Source: Balanoglossus misakiensis (lineage: Eukaryota; Hemichordata). Taken from it: a stretch of 64,000 bases of DNA. The notes beneath the pieces were generated by a model. That model was given only the letters and a program-made list of their open reading frames with translations. It ran no database searches and was not told the DNA's origin. Both the position numbers and the translations under genes were made by a program. Below, in pieces: positions 1-11,272 of this stretch. The stretch is from contig CM082583.2 in the NCBI GenBank assembly GCA_040954595.2, forward strand, positions 3,658,001 to 3,722,000. The letters run 5' to 3'. Numbering within the stretch: the first letter of the stretch is position 1; every line of letters begins with the position of its first letter.

Positions 1-732
1 CTTTGTAGACGTTCATGAGACTTGATGGAGTGTTTATCATACCGATCAAATACAATGTATGTGAAATGATTCAATGAACGTTTCAGCAAAGTTGTTTACT
101 GTTGTATTTCTTTGCCAAGAAGTGTGGTAGATTGCTTCATTACCATCGATAACCTCAAGATCCACTTGTTCCAGAGGAGTTAACGAGAAGACTGCTACTT
201 TCTGAACCAGAACAGCTTTGATTCCTTTCCTCATATCACCATACTCATCGAAGAGGGCAGAAGGCACTGGAGTGAGTTCATGTTTGAAGACCTCAGAAAG
301 ATGGATGTCCCTGTTTTGTGATATGACAAGTAAGCGAGCATACAACTTCTCTGAGTCATAAATGGTAGAACCTCCAATTTGTGCCCTTTTCTTCAGTTTT
401 TCCATCGTGACTACCTCTCTCTTGATTGGCATATGGAAGCCGTCAGGTAAGTTGCTCACAAATTTGTATGCCATTCCTTGGCCGATGGCAAGAGCATCAT
501 CCACATTCACTTCTTTGGGTGCCTCTCTTCCGTTGATAATGTTGGAGAGTTAGTGGTTTTGCTCTGAACAGATCGGATTTGCATGTTGCTTTAGCTCTTC
601 CCTGATCTTGTTCCTATCTGCAGCATCCAGACGTCTTCTACGTTCACCCTCCTCCTTGTGCGCAGTGATCTTCGCATCATCTTTGGATGGCTTGACATCA
701 TCACCATACATTCCGTCCATGAGAAGGGACAT
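1..732 (-). pseudogene. Broken C-terminal part of an uncharacterised, repeat-associated metazoan protein family
   Basis: Two minus-strand stretches lie in the same frame, at 550-732 and 46-510, with a single in-frame TAA at 550-552 between them. The joining codons (LSNIINGREAPKEVNVDD) read straight through. Near 58-72 a one-base shift moves the frame, after which FDRYDKHSIKSHERLQ continues to the window edge. The ...VIDG...W...FDRY pattern, after a Lys/Glu/Arg-rich segment (HKEEGERRRRLDAADRNK), resembles a large multicopy uncharacterised protein family that I recall from corals, echinoderms and molluscs. I know of no assigned function, so I give none. With one stop and one frameshift this copy is probably dead. 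It is cut by the left edge, and its amino-terminal part is not seen upstream. Confidence 0.55.
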
Positions 733-1292
733 AATGCATTGAGAGGTTCTTGGATATCAAAATATTACACACTGATAGAAATAGCACCTTGCCAGTAATT
801 TTAGTTCCAAATAAACAACTGTTTTCAGCTATTTCGGGTGCCATCACACTGGTTTGCACAATTTGCTCAGTTCACATTTTCTCCAACTGTTTCTGACATG
901 CTGAACAGACACAACCTCCGTCAGATATATTTTGTGTCTCCAGCCAAACTTTAAAGTTGCTGTCCTTATTTATATTGTGATACCATCTATTGACTTTGTA
1001 TGCCTTGCACTTGGCACATGGTCCACAAACATCATGTGACGGATGTGCAATTTTAGAAAGAGACCATTTCCAAAGTTAACAGTAGTTATAGGAAAGACAG
1101 AGGGTGTAGTGACGACAAAATCTCAGAATAATTTACAGTGTCTACTACAATGCTGATTACTACAAAAAGGCTGGCTTGAAAAAACAAGTAATGAGATATT
1201 CTTTAATATGTTTTATGGAGTAGACCAAGAAACCTCACTTGATACCCACGAAAATACTCAGAAAACAGCACAAAGTTAGAGTTAACTGAGCT
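733..1292. other. Non-genic stretch with one Cys-rich open stretch
   Basis: On the minus strand 872-1046 is open and Cys-rich, with the order C-x2-C-x2-C, then about 35 residues, then C-x-C-x2-C (GPCAKCKAYKVNRWYHNINK near the start), ending in TGA at 872-874. It could be the zinc-binding head of the broken protein at 1-732 or a decayed exon of the VWC gene at 1581-5743. I see no convincing splice acceptor. The rest shows nothing recognisable. Confidence 0.25.
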
Positions 1293-1489
1293 TTAAAGGT
1301 ATACAGTCACCTCCAATTGACATACGCCCATATATGGCAGAAATGGCGCATTTGAGGGTTCTAAAGAACACATGGTGGCGCTCGATCTTTTTTCGCGTGT
1401 GCCACCCACTGAAAATCAGTGATTGGCTAGATCTCAAGTTTACCATGGTAACTGTAGCTAAATTTCCATAGGTGACCGTATACCTTTAA
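1293..1489. mobile_element. TTAA-flanked MITE, family 1, copy A
   Basis: The element begins and ends with TTAA inside TTTAAA. Its terminal inverted repeats of about 18 bp (AAAGGTATACAGTCACCT on the left, AGGTGACCGTATACCTTT on the right) differ at one base. The interior has no coding capacity. A second copy in the opposite orientation lies at 44494-44675. TTAA target duplication is the hallmark of the piggyBac superfamily, so a non-autonomous piggyBac-type element is the likely identity. Confidence 0.75.
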
Positions 1490-2089
1490 ACTAGTGTTCT
1501 TAGTCTAGGTCCATAAAGTTTAAAAAAATTGTACCGTCTGACCATACGCTACTGGATTCATGACTGACAAACTTACTTACCGCTGAGCAAGTCAAAGGTT
1601 GACAGACTTCTTGACCGCAGCCCTCTTTCCATTGACGCAATCACAGATGTCACACCCTACATGCCAAGTTTCACCAGACTGTAAAAGTGAAAGTTTAAAT
1701 TTTGTTGGAATCCAGGTATGCATGCTGTGTGTATAATTGGTCTGTCTTTTATTATTACTTTGTGTTTCATTATACATTTGCTGTGCTACCTGTATCCATT
1801 CTCTCTACCTCTCCCATATTTACACTCAGTTTTTAGCAGTTACTTGAATGATAACTGCGTACTAAACACATAAAAAGAGGTGTACCTCACTTGGTGCACA
1901 GACTGGCACAAATTGCTGATGAGTTAACACCTGGCACAGCTCATCTTGCAATGTGAAGTCTCGCCAGAATTCATTTTTTTTTCAGAAAATGTATCATTTA
2001 TCTTAGAAATTAAATTGTTACCTGAAATCTCCTGCCTTTGTACATACAATAAGATTCCACGGTACATTTTGGACAGCAACTGCCATCTG

Positions 2090-2480
2090 GTAAAATCTGG
2101 TTTGTTAGATCACAGTTGATTTGTTCACAATTAGGCCCTTTACAGGTTTCCTCCCCATCCTGAACAGAAATTCAGGAAATAATGAATGACATAAAACAGA
2201 TCTATGGAGAGGATGAACAATTTTCAACAATCCAGATAGTGAATGTACAGGAAAAATAGCAACAATTTGATAGAGAAAATGTGCCATCTGGTAGAATCTG
2301 GTTTTCTAGATCACAGTTGATTTGTTCACAATTAGGCCTTTCACAGGTTACCTCTCCATCCTAAGCAGAAATTCAGACAACATTGCATGACATACAGCAG
2401 ATATCCTATGGAGAGGATGAAATATGTTCAACAATCAATGTAAAGAATTATCGCAACACTATTCAACAAGTTATACAAGT
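2090..2480 (-). repeat. Tandem duplication of half a VWC exon plus its intron
   Basis: Two copies of about 195 bp lie head to tail (about 2090-2283 and 2284-2480). Both contain the first ~26 codons of the exon at 2022-2159 (GPNCEQINCD in one, RPNCEQINCD in the other) and the upstream intron with the shared string ATGGAGAGGATGAA. The distal copy keeps the acceptor AG but lacks the CCPKC half and the donor, so it cannot act as an exon. Confidence 0.65.
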
Positions 2481-2484
2481 TATG

Positions 2485-4010
2485 TTAAAATGTTGCATCA
2501 TACAAGTCAACATGGCGGTCAGACAGACGACTGCGTTTCGCGCACTTGATACGGTTCTGAGTACTGAAGCCCCTTTCACAAGGAACACTTGAAACCGGTA
2601 CAACCAGAGCGATCGATGCGAGGACGGAATAATCCGGAAATATATCGGCGTGATCGGTGATAATAACTCGGCACGCGTCTTCGAAAAAACGAACTCTGTG
2701 TCCTGTTAGTGTCCTTTTGACTGCGAGAAACTGATCGCGTAGACGGTCGCTATTTACAAGCGGTCGCACCTCGTTCCCTTCAGCATCCCGTTTCACCTCG
2801 CCGTAAAATGCTGCCAATCAGTCAATCTGCTCGATCGCTTAATCGCGAAGGCGTTCATCGTCATCTGGGTACTGACTCACGTTAACAACGCGATTCAGAC
2901 AGTTCAGTATATCTAATGTGTCATCTGGAAATCGTTCTTCCATGCTTGTTATCAGATGTTCGATGAACGACACTCTAACCTGGTTGTACGCAGTCACGTT
3001 TGCAACACTGGCATATGTGAGTTGAATTCCACGAAAAGTGCGATTATTCTCCTCGAATTTCTGTTGAAACTGACTTTCACTATGTCCGGACATTGGTCAC
3101 ACGAGAAAATCATGAAGTGTCGATATTGTTGTATTTACCATCGGCTTTATTCGCGACAAATTGACATCCTTCCACTGAAACACCAAGTTTAGCCTATCTA
3201 TAACCGGTAGAACGTCGGTGAGAGTGTAGGTCATTGCAACGAATGAATATGGTTTGATCAATCGCAACAAACCATCAGCGGTAGGATTTTTTCTCGCATC
3301 TTCATCGAGCTCTTAAACCAATGCTGGCCAATTACTTTCAATCGACTTGACAGCTCACGACAGGGACAGCCATCTCACTGAACAAGGCTGTTTATAAGAC
3401 TGCGGAAATCACAGGTTTCAAGGGCTTTGTTCTACCTCCATGAGTTCACGAAGTCGTTCGTAACAACTGGCAGAGTACTCAAAGTAGTTATAGATAGAAT
3501 TGACCGTATTTCTGTATTTGCTGACCTGGTCGACGCCTTTAGCAGCATCCGACGATACAAGCGCGACTCTGTGGGCGGCAAAGTGTACTTGTATGAGAAA
3601 CGGGTTTATGCGTTTTAGCCGTACGCCTACACCGTTGTGACGGCCAGTCATAACCGACGCTCCGTCTGATCCCAGTCTGACAAGTTTGTACTTAGATATG
3701 TTTTTCTGCTCAAGTTGCGCAGTATTGCTTCGGTAACAGTCTCGGCATTTCCCACAGGAATGGTGACATTTCAAGAAAAAGGGTCTTACTTGAACCATTT
3801 TTACGATCCTGATAAATATGACGAGTATTTTATTTACTGTTATGTTATCGGTTTCAACAACACTGACAGAAATGACTGGGCTATAGGCAATTTCCGCACC
3901 AAGTTGCCTCTCGAAAACTTTCGCGATCGCGATCTACCTTTCTCTGACAGTCGTGGTGTTGGTACAGTGCATACGCGGGCGGTATCGGACAACCGTTTTT
4001 TTGTGTTGTA
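2485..4010 (-). pseudogene. hAT-family transposase relic, copy 1 (ZNF862-like)
   Basis: Three minus-strand open pieces (3798-3418, 3093-2839, 2817-2485) plus an open stretch at about 3265-3100 follow the order of a hAT transposase. First comes a catalytic-core piece (LGSDGASVMTGRHNGVGVRL, then HFAAHRVALVSSDAAK). Then a helical middle part (YTLTDVLPVIDRL, MEERFPDDTLDILN). Last is the carboxy-terminal hAT dimerisation motif (VPVSSVPCERGFSTQNRIK). Stops and frame changes separate the pieces, so it is inactive. It lies in an intron of the VWC cassette. A relative on the other strand at 11885-13004 shares the same block order. Confidence 0.75.
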
Positions 4011-4648
4011 AAAAGTTAACACAGAAACATATTACATGATTCAACACCAAATGATGTACACAAAAAACTTACTTGCACAGCATGGACAGCATTCACCCGC
4101 ATCACCTAGGATTCTATCTTCGTTACATTCTAACTCAGGACACAATTTGACATCACATGAAACATGACCATCCTGACAGAAAATACACACACAGACAATA
4201 AGACAACAACTCATATGGTTGCCAATTGATCATACACTCATTAAAGTTCACACACAAAATGTTTATGAATATCAGTAAAACTTGTTTTCCAATTCACCAC
4301 TTTTGATTTCGAATGACACTTTTCTAAAACAAAGTAGCTTTGTGGATGTCTAACTGTAGGGGAATCTTACTTTAACCCTTCCACCACCATGGTTTAGTCC
4401 AAATCCATTGTTTTCTATGGTAAAGTTGGACTTCTAAACAGAGAATGGGGGTGAAAGGGTTAAAATAAGACTTGCATCTGGGTTTTTCACTTACCATACA
4501 CATACATGATGTACCGGTACAAGGATTAAGTTTAAAATCTGTGCCATTCTGATATACAATGCCTGTTGTATTACTCTCACAAACTCTTTCCAAAGGCTCC
4601 CTTACAGGATAAATACACATTATACCACACACATGTGCACCAATCAGA

Positions 4649-4921
4649 ATGATCAATATGAGGTCACACAGGGGTCATAAGAGTGTCAAAGCCAATCAGA
4701 GTGCACAACAGTCAGACTATTCATCTCATGGTTCATTTGAAGGATTTGCCAGAAGTTTTTCCAATATTTTTTCAGGACTTTTGAAACCAAAACTACCATT
4801 TCCTGAGAGTGATTATGCAGATCTTGTTTTCAAAAGAATCTGCAATAATTGCGGAACTTTCAGGAATGAATTTCATTTTATATTTCTATGTCTTCAAGAA
4901 GTGTATAAACTTTGTCAATAA
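4649..4921 (+). other. Unassigned open stretch in the VWC gene, antisense
   Basis: The 90-codon plus-strand frame contains ICNNCG...NEFHFIFLC, which loosely resembles the carboxy-terminal Cys/His patch of some LINE proteins. Nothing else supports it. It lies between two VWC exons on the other strand. Best read as a possible repeat fragment. Confidence 0.15.
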
Positions 4922-5877
4922 TGTCAGAAAAATTGTTACACAAAGTTTAAAAAAAACACTGACCTGTACATGTTGGGCAACATGCAGAGTGTTCTACTGT
5001 GACTCTCTCTAGAGGACAATTCAGTGTTGGACAAAGAATTGGTAGACACAGCAATATTCCTTCCTGTAATCACAAAATAAACGATTCAATCTGGCGTATG
5101 TGCACAATTATCATACACTGGAATTGTCCCCATTTAACTTCATGCGAAAGAGCACATGGAACAAAAAATGTTATTTGTTGAATATAAATAAGTTGTTGTT
5201 TCATCTGTTGTTTAATGCTCTGTTTCCTTAACCACACAAAGTTATCATTATAAAATTGTCTACACATGATTATAATTGGAGATTCAAATCCTCTTTTATC
5301 CCAGTTGTAATACACAGGAAGCTACCATGGGTTTTCCACACTTAACTACCAAGTTTGGATTTGTTACAATCTGTCATGGATTTCCCATAGGGTACTTTGA
5401 CAGAGTAAATAAGATTGCACCAGTATTGGGTGACAAGTAATTAAGACTTCGGGAATGAAAATATCTGGTGCCTGGGCAAGTCATAAAAACTTGGAACTGG
5501 ATTTGACTTGGTCAGCCCAAAAGTGCTTCCCGGGTCACCTTTGTTACAACTTGGGATATTAAGATGATTATCTTACTGAACACTGAACACTGGTCATCAT
5601 CTGGTTTTAAAATGGCACCTTCCTGATATTGTGACACCTCTGAATTCACAACCAATACATGCTTGACAACACTGGTTTGGTACTCGGACTGGATTCTCAC
5701 ATGGTGCTGGACATGTGACTGTTGTACAGGAGATGTCTTGGTCCTGTCAACACAAAAACAAGATCATCTAAGTAACAATCAAGAGCAGTATGATAACACC
5801 ACAGGTGTGGCATCGTCACGTTTGCACAGTCACAGCAGGCTGCATAAACAATGCAGGATCATAATGCTCACACATTG

Positions 5878-6220
5878 AAAAATAGCATCACGTACACTGT
5901 AGTCCCATTTAGGGATTACACAAAAAAAGTCTACACCAGAGTACATACAGACAGACAGACAGACACACACATAAAGAGATCAACGGGCAAACACTGACTG
6001 GCCCATAAGCTGCCAATGGCATGTGTACTGTACTGGTACATACACCAAATAGAACAGCTGGTCTCTTTAACAGCCAGTTTTGTAAACATGCAGGAATTTG
6101 CTGTGTTTGCAAATCTCAATAGGGGGTTCTCCCTAATTACAAAGAACTATCAGGTAATTTCTCTTCTTGAGATAACAAATTTTGTGGTATAAGACAAAAT
6201 ATCCTGAAAAATTATACAAA
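5878..6220 (+). repeat. Dispersed repeat A, copy 1
   Basis: This segment matches 28278-28580 in the same orientation, including AACACTGACT, CATAAGCTGCCAATGGCATG and TGCAGGAATTTGCTGTGT, around a variable CAGA microsatellite. A further shared block (TTTGTGGTATAA...AGACAAAATA) lies after a gap. No coding capacity and no clear termini. It is a repeat family of this genome, class unknown. Confidence 0.65.
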
Positions 6221-6715
6221 ATTTCGGAACTAGCTGTTGTAAATGCAGAGCTCACCTTATTTAAAGGATACTGGTGCGTGACTTGATGACTAGTAGTGCT
6301 TGTAAAGCTGAAGAACTTCGCAGAGTAGAAAAGTACCAACGCTCTGGTCCACGTCTTCTGGAAGAGGTGGCAGGTTAAACCATATCCGCCTGAGGGATGG
6401 GTGAGCTGTTATGACGTCATCTGGGGACCCTGTGCCGACCCACAACACTCCTCCCCACCATATTTAAAAGGGCTTCGTTTCTTTATCCCCAAACACCGGG
6501 GGATAACACAACAAGAAAAATGGAAAAATAGAAACTACCCCCAGGATGTCCAGCGGGGCTTTACTGGGTATGCTCCACTGGCCTGCTAGTTTGTTTGTTT
6601 CCAGCTTTTTTTTCTGAAAACAATATCCCCATTTGAGGAGTGTCCTTTCCCTATATTCGTTTTTTAGGTAATCCCCTGGTACCCCCAACCCAAACAGTAA
6701 GTCCCCACCTATCCC
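6221..6715. other. Non-genic stretch
   Basis: Sequence between repeat A and the TatD relic. Short open stretches on both strands show no domain, and I recognise no element. Confidence 0.4.
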
Positions 6716-8253
6716 TTCAAAAAAGGGACAGGTGCCGGGTGTTGTTAGCCGCGGTCTCTAACAGCTGCTCCGCATCCCCGCCTCGCACCTGGGCCACCTC
6801 ACCCCCCCCAAAAAAACGAGGGAATTGAACTGCTGATCCCCGCACAGGGCCAGGTGTGGTGAGTCCGTCTCCAGGAGGATCCTGTCCTCGGGGATTTCCC
6901 TCAGTGCTTGTGACTGGACCCGATCAAAACGGGCCACGCTGGAAGAGAAACTAAAGTAGCAGTTGGGGAAGGCCTGGCTCCAGCGGCAATACGTACGACA
7001 GTCACCTCCGAAATTGTGAATTTGGATTGGCTGAGCAGAGGGGCGCAGTTTTCGGACGTCAACATCAGAGCCAGGGCATGGACGTCACTAGTGTTTGATT
7101 CCCTCCTCGTGCTTCTGATGTGTAAGATGATGGGCTTATCTTGTGGTGCCACTTCCAGAAGTTGACACCATTCACTGTATGGCACAGTTCTATCCAGACC
7201 TATCTCACCAAGGGCTGCCACCAGGGATGGTTTACGAGATCCCGAATCTGCTCGAGCAGCTCCCCCTTCAGCTTTTCGTATTCCGGGGGTGCAGTCCAAT
7301 CGCAACCTTCCACCCTGGCTCCCAGAGAATGATCTCGGGGTATTCTTCAGGGTCACAGTAGTTCAAGTTCTTGCCCTGGTGACAGTCTGAGTAGTTGACG
7401 GGAAGTGGCGACGCCTTCGTCCTTGCGAGCCTGGGTCCGCATCCGATCTGGATGAAAGAGGGCGTCTATAGCCTGGGGTTAACCCCTTGGCTGGTGACAC
7501 CGTACTCAGCTGTCTAGCTTCCGGGTTTCTGTCTTCCCTTGGGTTTGTCCTCCTCTCCTGGGCCACTTCCTGATGGTCTCTCTATCTGACGGCGTCAGGT
7601 CCACCAGGAGGGTAAGGAGCACTCTCCAATGTATTAGTCGCCTGAGGATGAGTCGTCTTGGCAGCACCTCCCACTGCTGCCCTGGTTCGACACCTGGGCT
7701 TTCTGTCACCTACTGGACTTCGCTACAGGTGATGGTGCGTATAACGAGCTTCCATGCTTCCGCACTAAGGCATTCACCGAGACCATAGGCAGTAGGGACA
7801 GTGCATCCATTTCTCTTTGTTCTGACCAGCGTACTACTGTGGATACTTCCCTTCCTTGGGGCCTCGAGTCCGCTCCCTGCTCTACCATATCCTGTCCCTT
7901 CTTCAGAGAGCCAGGGGAGGTCGCTGGTTCCGCCGAGCTGGACTGCGGCTCTGAAGAGCTGGGAAGACCCCTCCCACCGGACTTCTTGGGACTTCTTGGG
8001 TCTCGTTGTACCTACAGTTTTCTATGATGCGCCGGGGTAAATCTGGTTGCGTTAGTAGGCGGATGTCTCTGCACATCCCTCGCTCAGCATACTCCAGTGG
8101 CATTGCCGCCGCCTTCTTTGGACTTGGAGGTTGATGGTTTTGAGCTAGGTTTATATGTCGCATATTCTGGACGATCCATGGGATGTCCAACATGACGTCT
8201 CCTTCACGCTGTATTCGGAAGATCCAGCCCCAGTTCCGTTTTGATTTGGCCAA
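6716..8253 (-). pseudogene. TatD-type metal-dependent DNase relic (TATDN2-like), frameshifted
   Basis: Read on the minus strand in shifting frames. Near 7215 come ALGEIGLDRTVPYSEWCQ and KPIILHIRS, the metal-site region of TatD hydrolases. Near 7010 QIHNFGGDCRTYCRWSQAFP begins, followed by YFSFSSSVARFD. Near 6865 is IPEDRILLETDSPHL, the signature LLETDSP block. Near 6760 is a carboxy-terminal helix (EQLLETAANNTRHL). Several frame changes and stops between blocks mean no intact protein. Upstream, 7903-8253 encodes 116 open codons (starts MAKSKRNWGWIFRIQ) of unknown nature, probably the amino-terminal extension. Local GC is higher than in the flanks. TatD enzymes are nucleases or hydrolases; multicopy TATDN2-like genes occur in marine invertebrates and may travel with a transposon. 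Confidence 0.65.
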
Positions 8254-8872
8254 GGATTACTGGTCTAGGAGAGCTCTTGGGCTTCTCCCCTCGGCGCCAT
8301 CATGATGCCATGTACCGGTATTATCTCTCAGGAGTCAAGGAGACGGCGTGCCCGAGTGGCTCTTCTCATGTCATCAATGGTCAACTTGGGCATTGGTCTG
8401 GGCATGTTCTCGTTTCGACTAACTCTGTGGGCAAGAAAAGAGAAAGCGTTAGTCTTTAGTGGGTACATTGGGGGCAGAAATACATGTAATCTCGCGGGCT
8501 ATTCTTTCCTGACATGTGAAACCAGTCAAAACATTTGTCACATTGAATCATTGGGCTGAAGTCGTTCGGTCCCCGACAAATGAAATACTTCATTGTGAAT
8601 GCGCAACAACTCGCATTATTTACTACACTCTAGTCGACACGAAATCTCGACGTAACCGTTACTCATTAAATATGCTGACGTAATTTACCTAAAATATCGT
8701 TAATAGCCCTCAGTGGTGCTTATCTTAATTGACTAATATGCCAGTCAATTGCCGTCTCATGTGATTTTATTTCCCTGCCGTTTGACCTGAATAAATCTAA
8801 ATCTTTTGATTTGCATTCGGCTGCGCCAGACTGGTTTTGAATATTCAATTTTTTGTTACACTGATTATTTAA
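8254..8872. other. Non-genic stretch
   Basis: No domain, splice structure or known repeat was recognised between the TatD and piggyBac-like relics. Confidence 0.4.
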
Positions 8873-9790
8873 ATGGCCCAGGGTATTGCCCTAACAGCTG
8901 AGGAAGCTGCTCAAGTTGATCGTTTGGTGGAAAATTTTTGAGACGACGATGATTCTGATGAAGAGTTTTTAGGCTTTACCCCTGAGGAACTTGAGGAACT
9001 GGTAACGGAGTTGGAACGACTTAGACGAAACTCCCGATAACAACTGGATTGAAGACGATGACTTCACGTTTCAGCTGAACTTTCTTCCGGGTTTTCGGGA
9101 GGATCAGAGCTGACCGCAGATTGATACAGAGAATTTTAGTCCTACTGATTATTTTTTACTTGGACGAAGAAGTTACTATCGTCACGCAAACCAACTTGTA
9201 TGCAGAGACTCACATCTACACGCCCAATGTTCTCAAGCAGTCGGGTGATCACTGCAATTTGCCACAAAACTATCTCTCTCAGCACAGCTATACGGTTCAA
9301 ACTCTTCTGTCGTATTTATTTCAACAACACAAATTCAGAATACAACACAGCAGTTTGGTACGTCATCTCTAACCTACACTGCTAATTCTCATCTCAATCT
9401 CTAAAAAAAGTTCAACAGACGGGATACACTGCAACCCGCGGCACTAGGAACGGCAAAATTCACGTCTCTGCTTCACAGGAATCTACCGACCTGAAGTGGG
9501 AGGAACCCAGTTCGTTCAAGCGTGAATGTCCCGGTCAGAGGTAGCTACGTCGAGCTTCGTAGAGCAGCGTTCGACACGCTTAACAACTCTCCTCATCTGT
9601 GCTCAAGTCTCCTACCCCTTTCTGTTTACGTCTCGCAACACGCACTACTTCAATTGCGCAATTGGGATGGGGTGCCTCTTTGTCTACTAAATTGTAACGT
9701 TGTTACACCTCTTCAGATAACGTGCTGCTGGCATCAAAGAAATACCATGTTGCTGGTTTGGCCGCTGTCGCTACCAAATTGAAAGTTGTA
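8873..9790 (+). pseudogene. piggyBac-like transposase amino-terminal relic
   Basis: An ATG at 8873 opens MAQGIALTAEEAAQVDRLVE and meets a TGA after 22 codons, after which acidic DDDDSDEEFLGFTPEELEE continues. A shifted frame gives NNWIEDDDFTFQLNFLPGF. Then SPTDYF, followed by FYLDEEVTIVTQTNLYAE, corresponds to the P-x-DYF...E...I...TN-x-YA block at the start of the piggyBac transposase domain. Stops and frame changes make it inactive. The catalytic Asp triad region is not recognised, and 9400-9790 is assigned only by position. It is a candidate source for the TTAA-type MITEs in the window, but no matching termini are seen around it. Confidence 0.55.
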
Positions 9791-9945
9791 GTAAGCATGG
9801 AAATAAAAATACAGGCTTCTCTAGTTTGATTTGGTTGAATTAAAGTAAGGACGAGTCTGGTCAGCAATTCATGGAGGCCACAGTCTTTACATGGTTTCAC
9901 AGGCTTTTTTATGACCACAGAGATGAAGTGATCAGATGTAATAAA

Positions 9946-10035
<90 letters not shown>
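9946..10035. repeat. (TGT)n microsatellite, 30 units
   Basis: A perfect trinucleotide run of 90 bp. In one frame it would spell poly-Cys; this is not coding. Confidence 0.95.
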
Positions 10036-11084
10036 AAGAAAAGATTTATTACCTGTTGGGCATCACTATCCTGTCTGGTATCAAAGCTCCATCTAATTCA
10101 TATTTAGAGTCCTAGACATTTTAATGTATAGATCATCATGAGTTAGTGTCCTACAATAAATGATAAATGATTATTAACACATGCATCTCACAGAAAAGGT
10201 TCTGTTGGCACAGTTTCCATAAATTGTCTGAATGGCATTGTTAGATATATAAATTTGGCTTGAAACTATTATGGGTGCACTGTTTGGCAATCACTTCCTG
10301 GTAATGGATCATTTTGGTTGCTGAACATCTTGTAACAAATCCTTACTACTGAAACTAATCTTCAAATACCTGAAATATAAAAAAAGAAAACAACGTTATG
10401 CTATATGTTTCTTTAAAAAGTAGCATTTCAAAATCAGGATAATTACAGAACTTCACACTGTCTGCTCCAGTTGAAGATATTTCCAAGGAAACAGCATATT
10501 TCTGATCCAATTCCCAAGTATCTGCCATACCTAGTTGAAAATCCTGAGAACTGCACACACTAACCCTGCTGAACAAATCTCATGCTCGACATCAGAAGAT
10601 TAATTCATTAAAACCAAATGAAACTAACATTTAAAAATTGTGCACTCCATCACCAAAGAAAACAATCCCGGGGATTCCAAAACAGTCCATGAGGAGTATC
10701 TCAGTCAAAACCAATATTCTTTTACTTGAAATATTCATGAAATTGATTGATGAACAACTAGTCTGTTACTATGCCTGCAGATATATCAACCTGACCGAGT
10801 GTGGCAATATCACAATCACAATCAGAACATGTCCAGTAATCAAAGAAATCCTCACATCCAGATCAGTGCATCCATTGAATACATGATCCATGTTTAAAAC
10901 TTCACATCATTGCACTGATTCTGTGTTTCCTCTGGAAAGGGGTCACATTGGTAGTGATTTGCTCCAGCTTCAAGAAAATGGTTGTGCTGGAGAAGCCTGC
11001 AATGCATTGGTGCAACACTAGTTCCGGGGCCCCTAGTCTTTTGCTTGGGACATTTTCGTAAATTTTGACGGTTTTCTTGAGTTC
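10036..11084. other. Non-genic stretch
   Basis: Short open stretches on both strands, none with a domain or clear splice signals. A minus-strand Cys-rich stretch near 10786-10880 (CSDCDCD) has no supported acceptor. Confidence 0.35.
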
Positions 11085-11272
11085 GTTAGTAATGGAAATA
11101 ACCGACTCTGCCCTGACCATTAATTAATGTTTGTTTATGGGCGAGGGCTCAAGGAAAGCGACCAAAATTCATGGGCTCTGAAGCCTCGCCCATGAATTTT
11201 TGGCTTTCCCCTCGCCCATGCCCATAAACAAACGTTAATGGTCAGGGCATCGTCCATTATTTCTATACTAAC
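11085..11272. mobile_element. Large palindromic (fold-back) repeat
   Basis: The left arm from 11085 (GTTAGTAATGGAAATAA, then CCCTGACCATTAA, TGTTTGTTTATGGGC) is repeated as reverse complement in the right arm (GCCCATAAACAAACGTTAAT, GGTCAGGGC, TTATTTCTATACTAAC). The arms are about 85 bp with small indels and a short loop near 11180. No coding capacity. Likely a MITE-type hairpin element; no clear target duplication was seen. Confidence 0.65.

Larger units (their letters stand above)
1581..5743 (-). pseudogene. VWC (von Willebrand factor type C) domain exon cassette, damaged
   Basis: Minus-strand exons with GT/AG junctions, in transcription order: 5743-5577, 5063-4964, 4583-4495, 4172-4073, 2159-2022, 1678-1581. 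Second-half VWC exons end in the typical CCxxC (QCCQAC, ACCPTC, ECCPCC, SCCPKC). The first-half exon 4583-4495 carries the C-x-C core (TSCMCM). Phases agree from 5063 to 4073 (0-1, 1-0, 0-1) and from 2159 to 1581. VWC proteins (chordin, kielin, BMPER types) are secreted and often bind BMPs; that is family knowledge, not shown here. Damage: one extra base in exon 5743-5577 before YQEGAILKPDDDQC; one missing base in exon 1678-1581 after DICDCVNG; the first-half exon expected between 4073 and 2159 is absent, exactly where a hAT relic sits. No signal peptide or 5' exon was found. It may be a pseudogene, or a real gene with assembly errors. Confidence 0.6.

Noticed and set aside
9871-10107. Open frame with 30 consecutive Cys
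   Set aside because: It is translation of a TGT microsatellite.
10786-10880. Minus-strand Cys-rich stretch (CSDCDCD) as another VWC exon
   Set aside because: No splice acceptor in the right place and a different Cys spacing from the real VWC exons.
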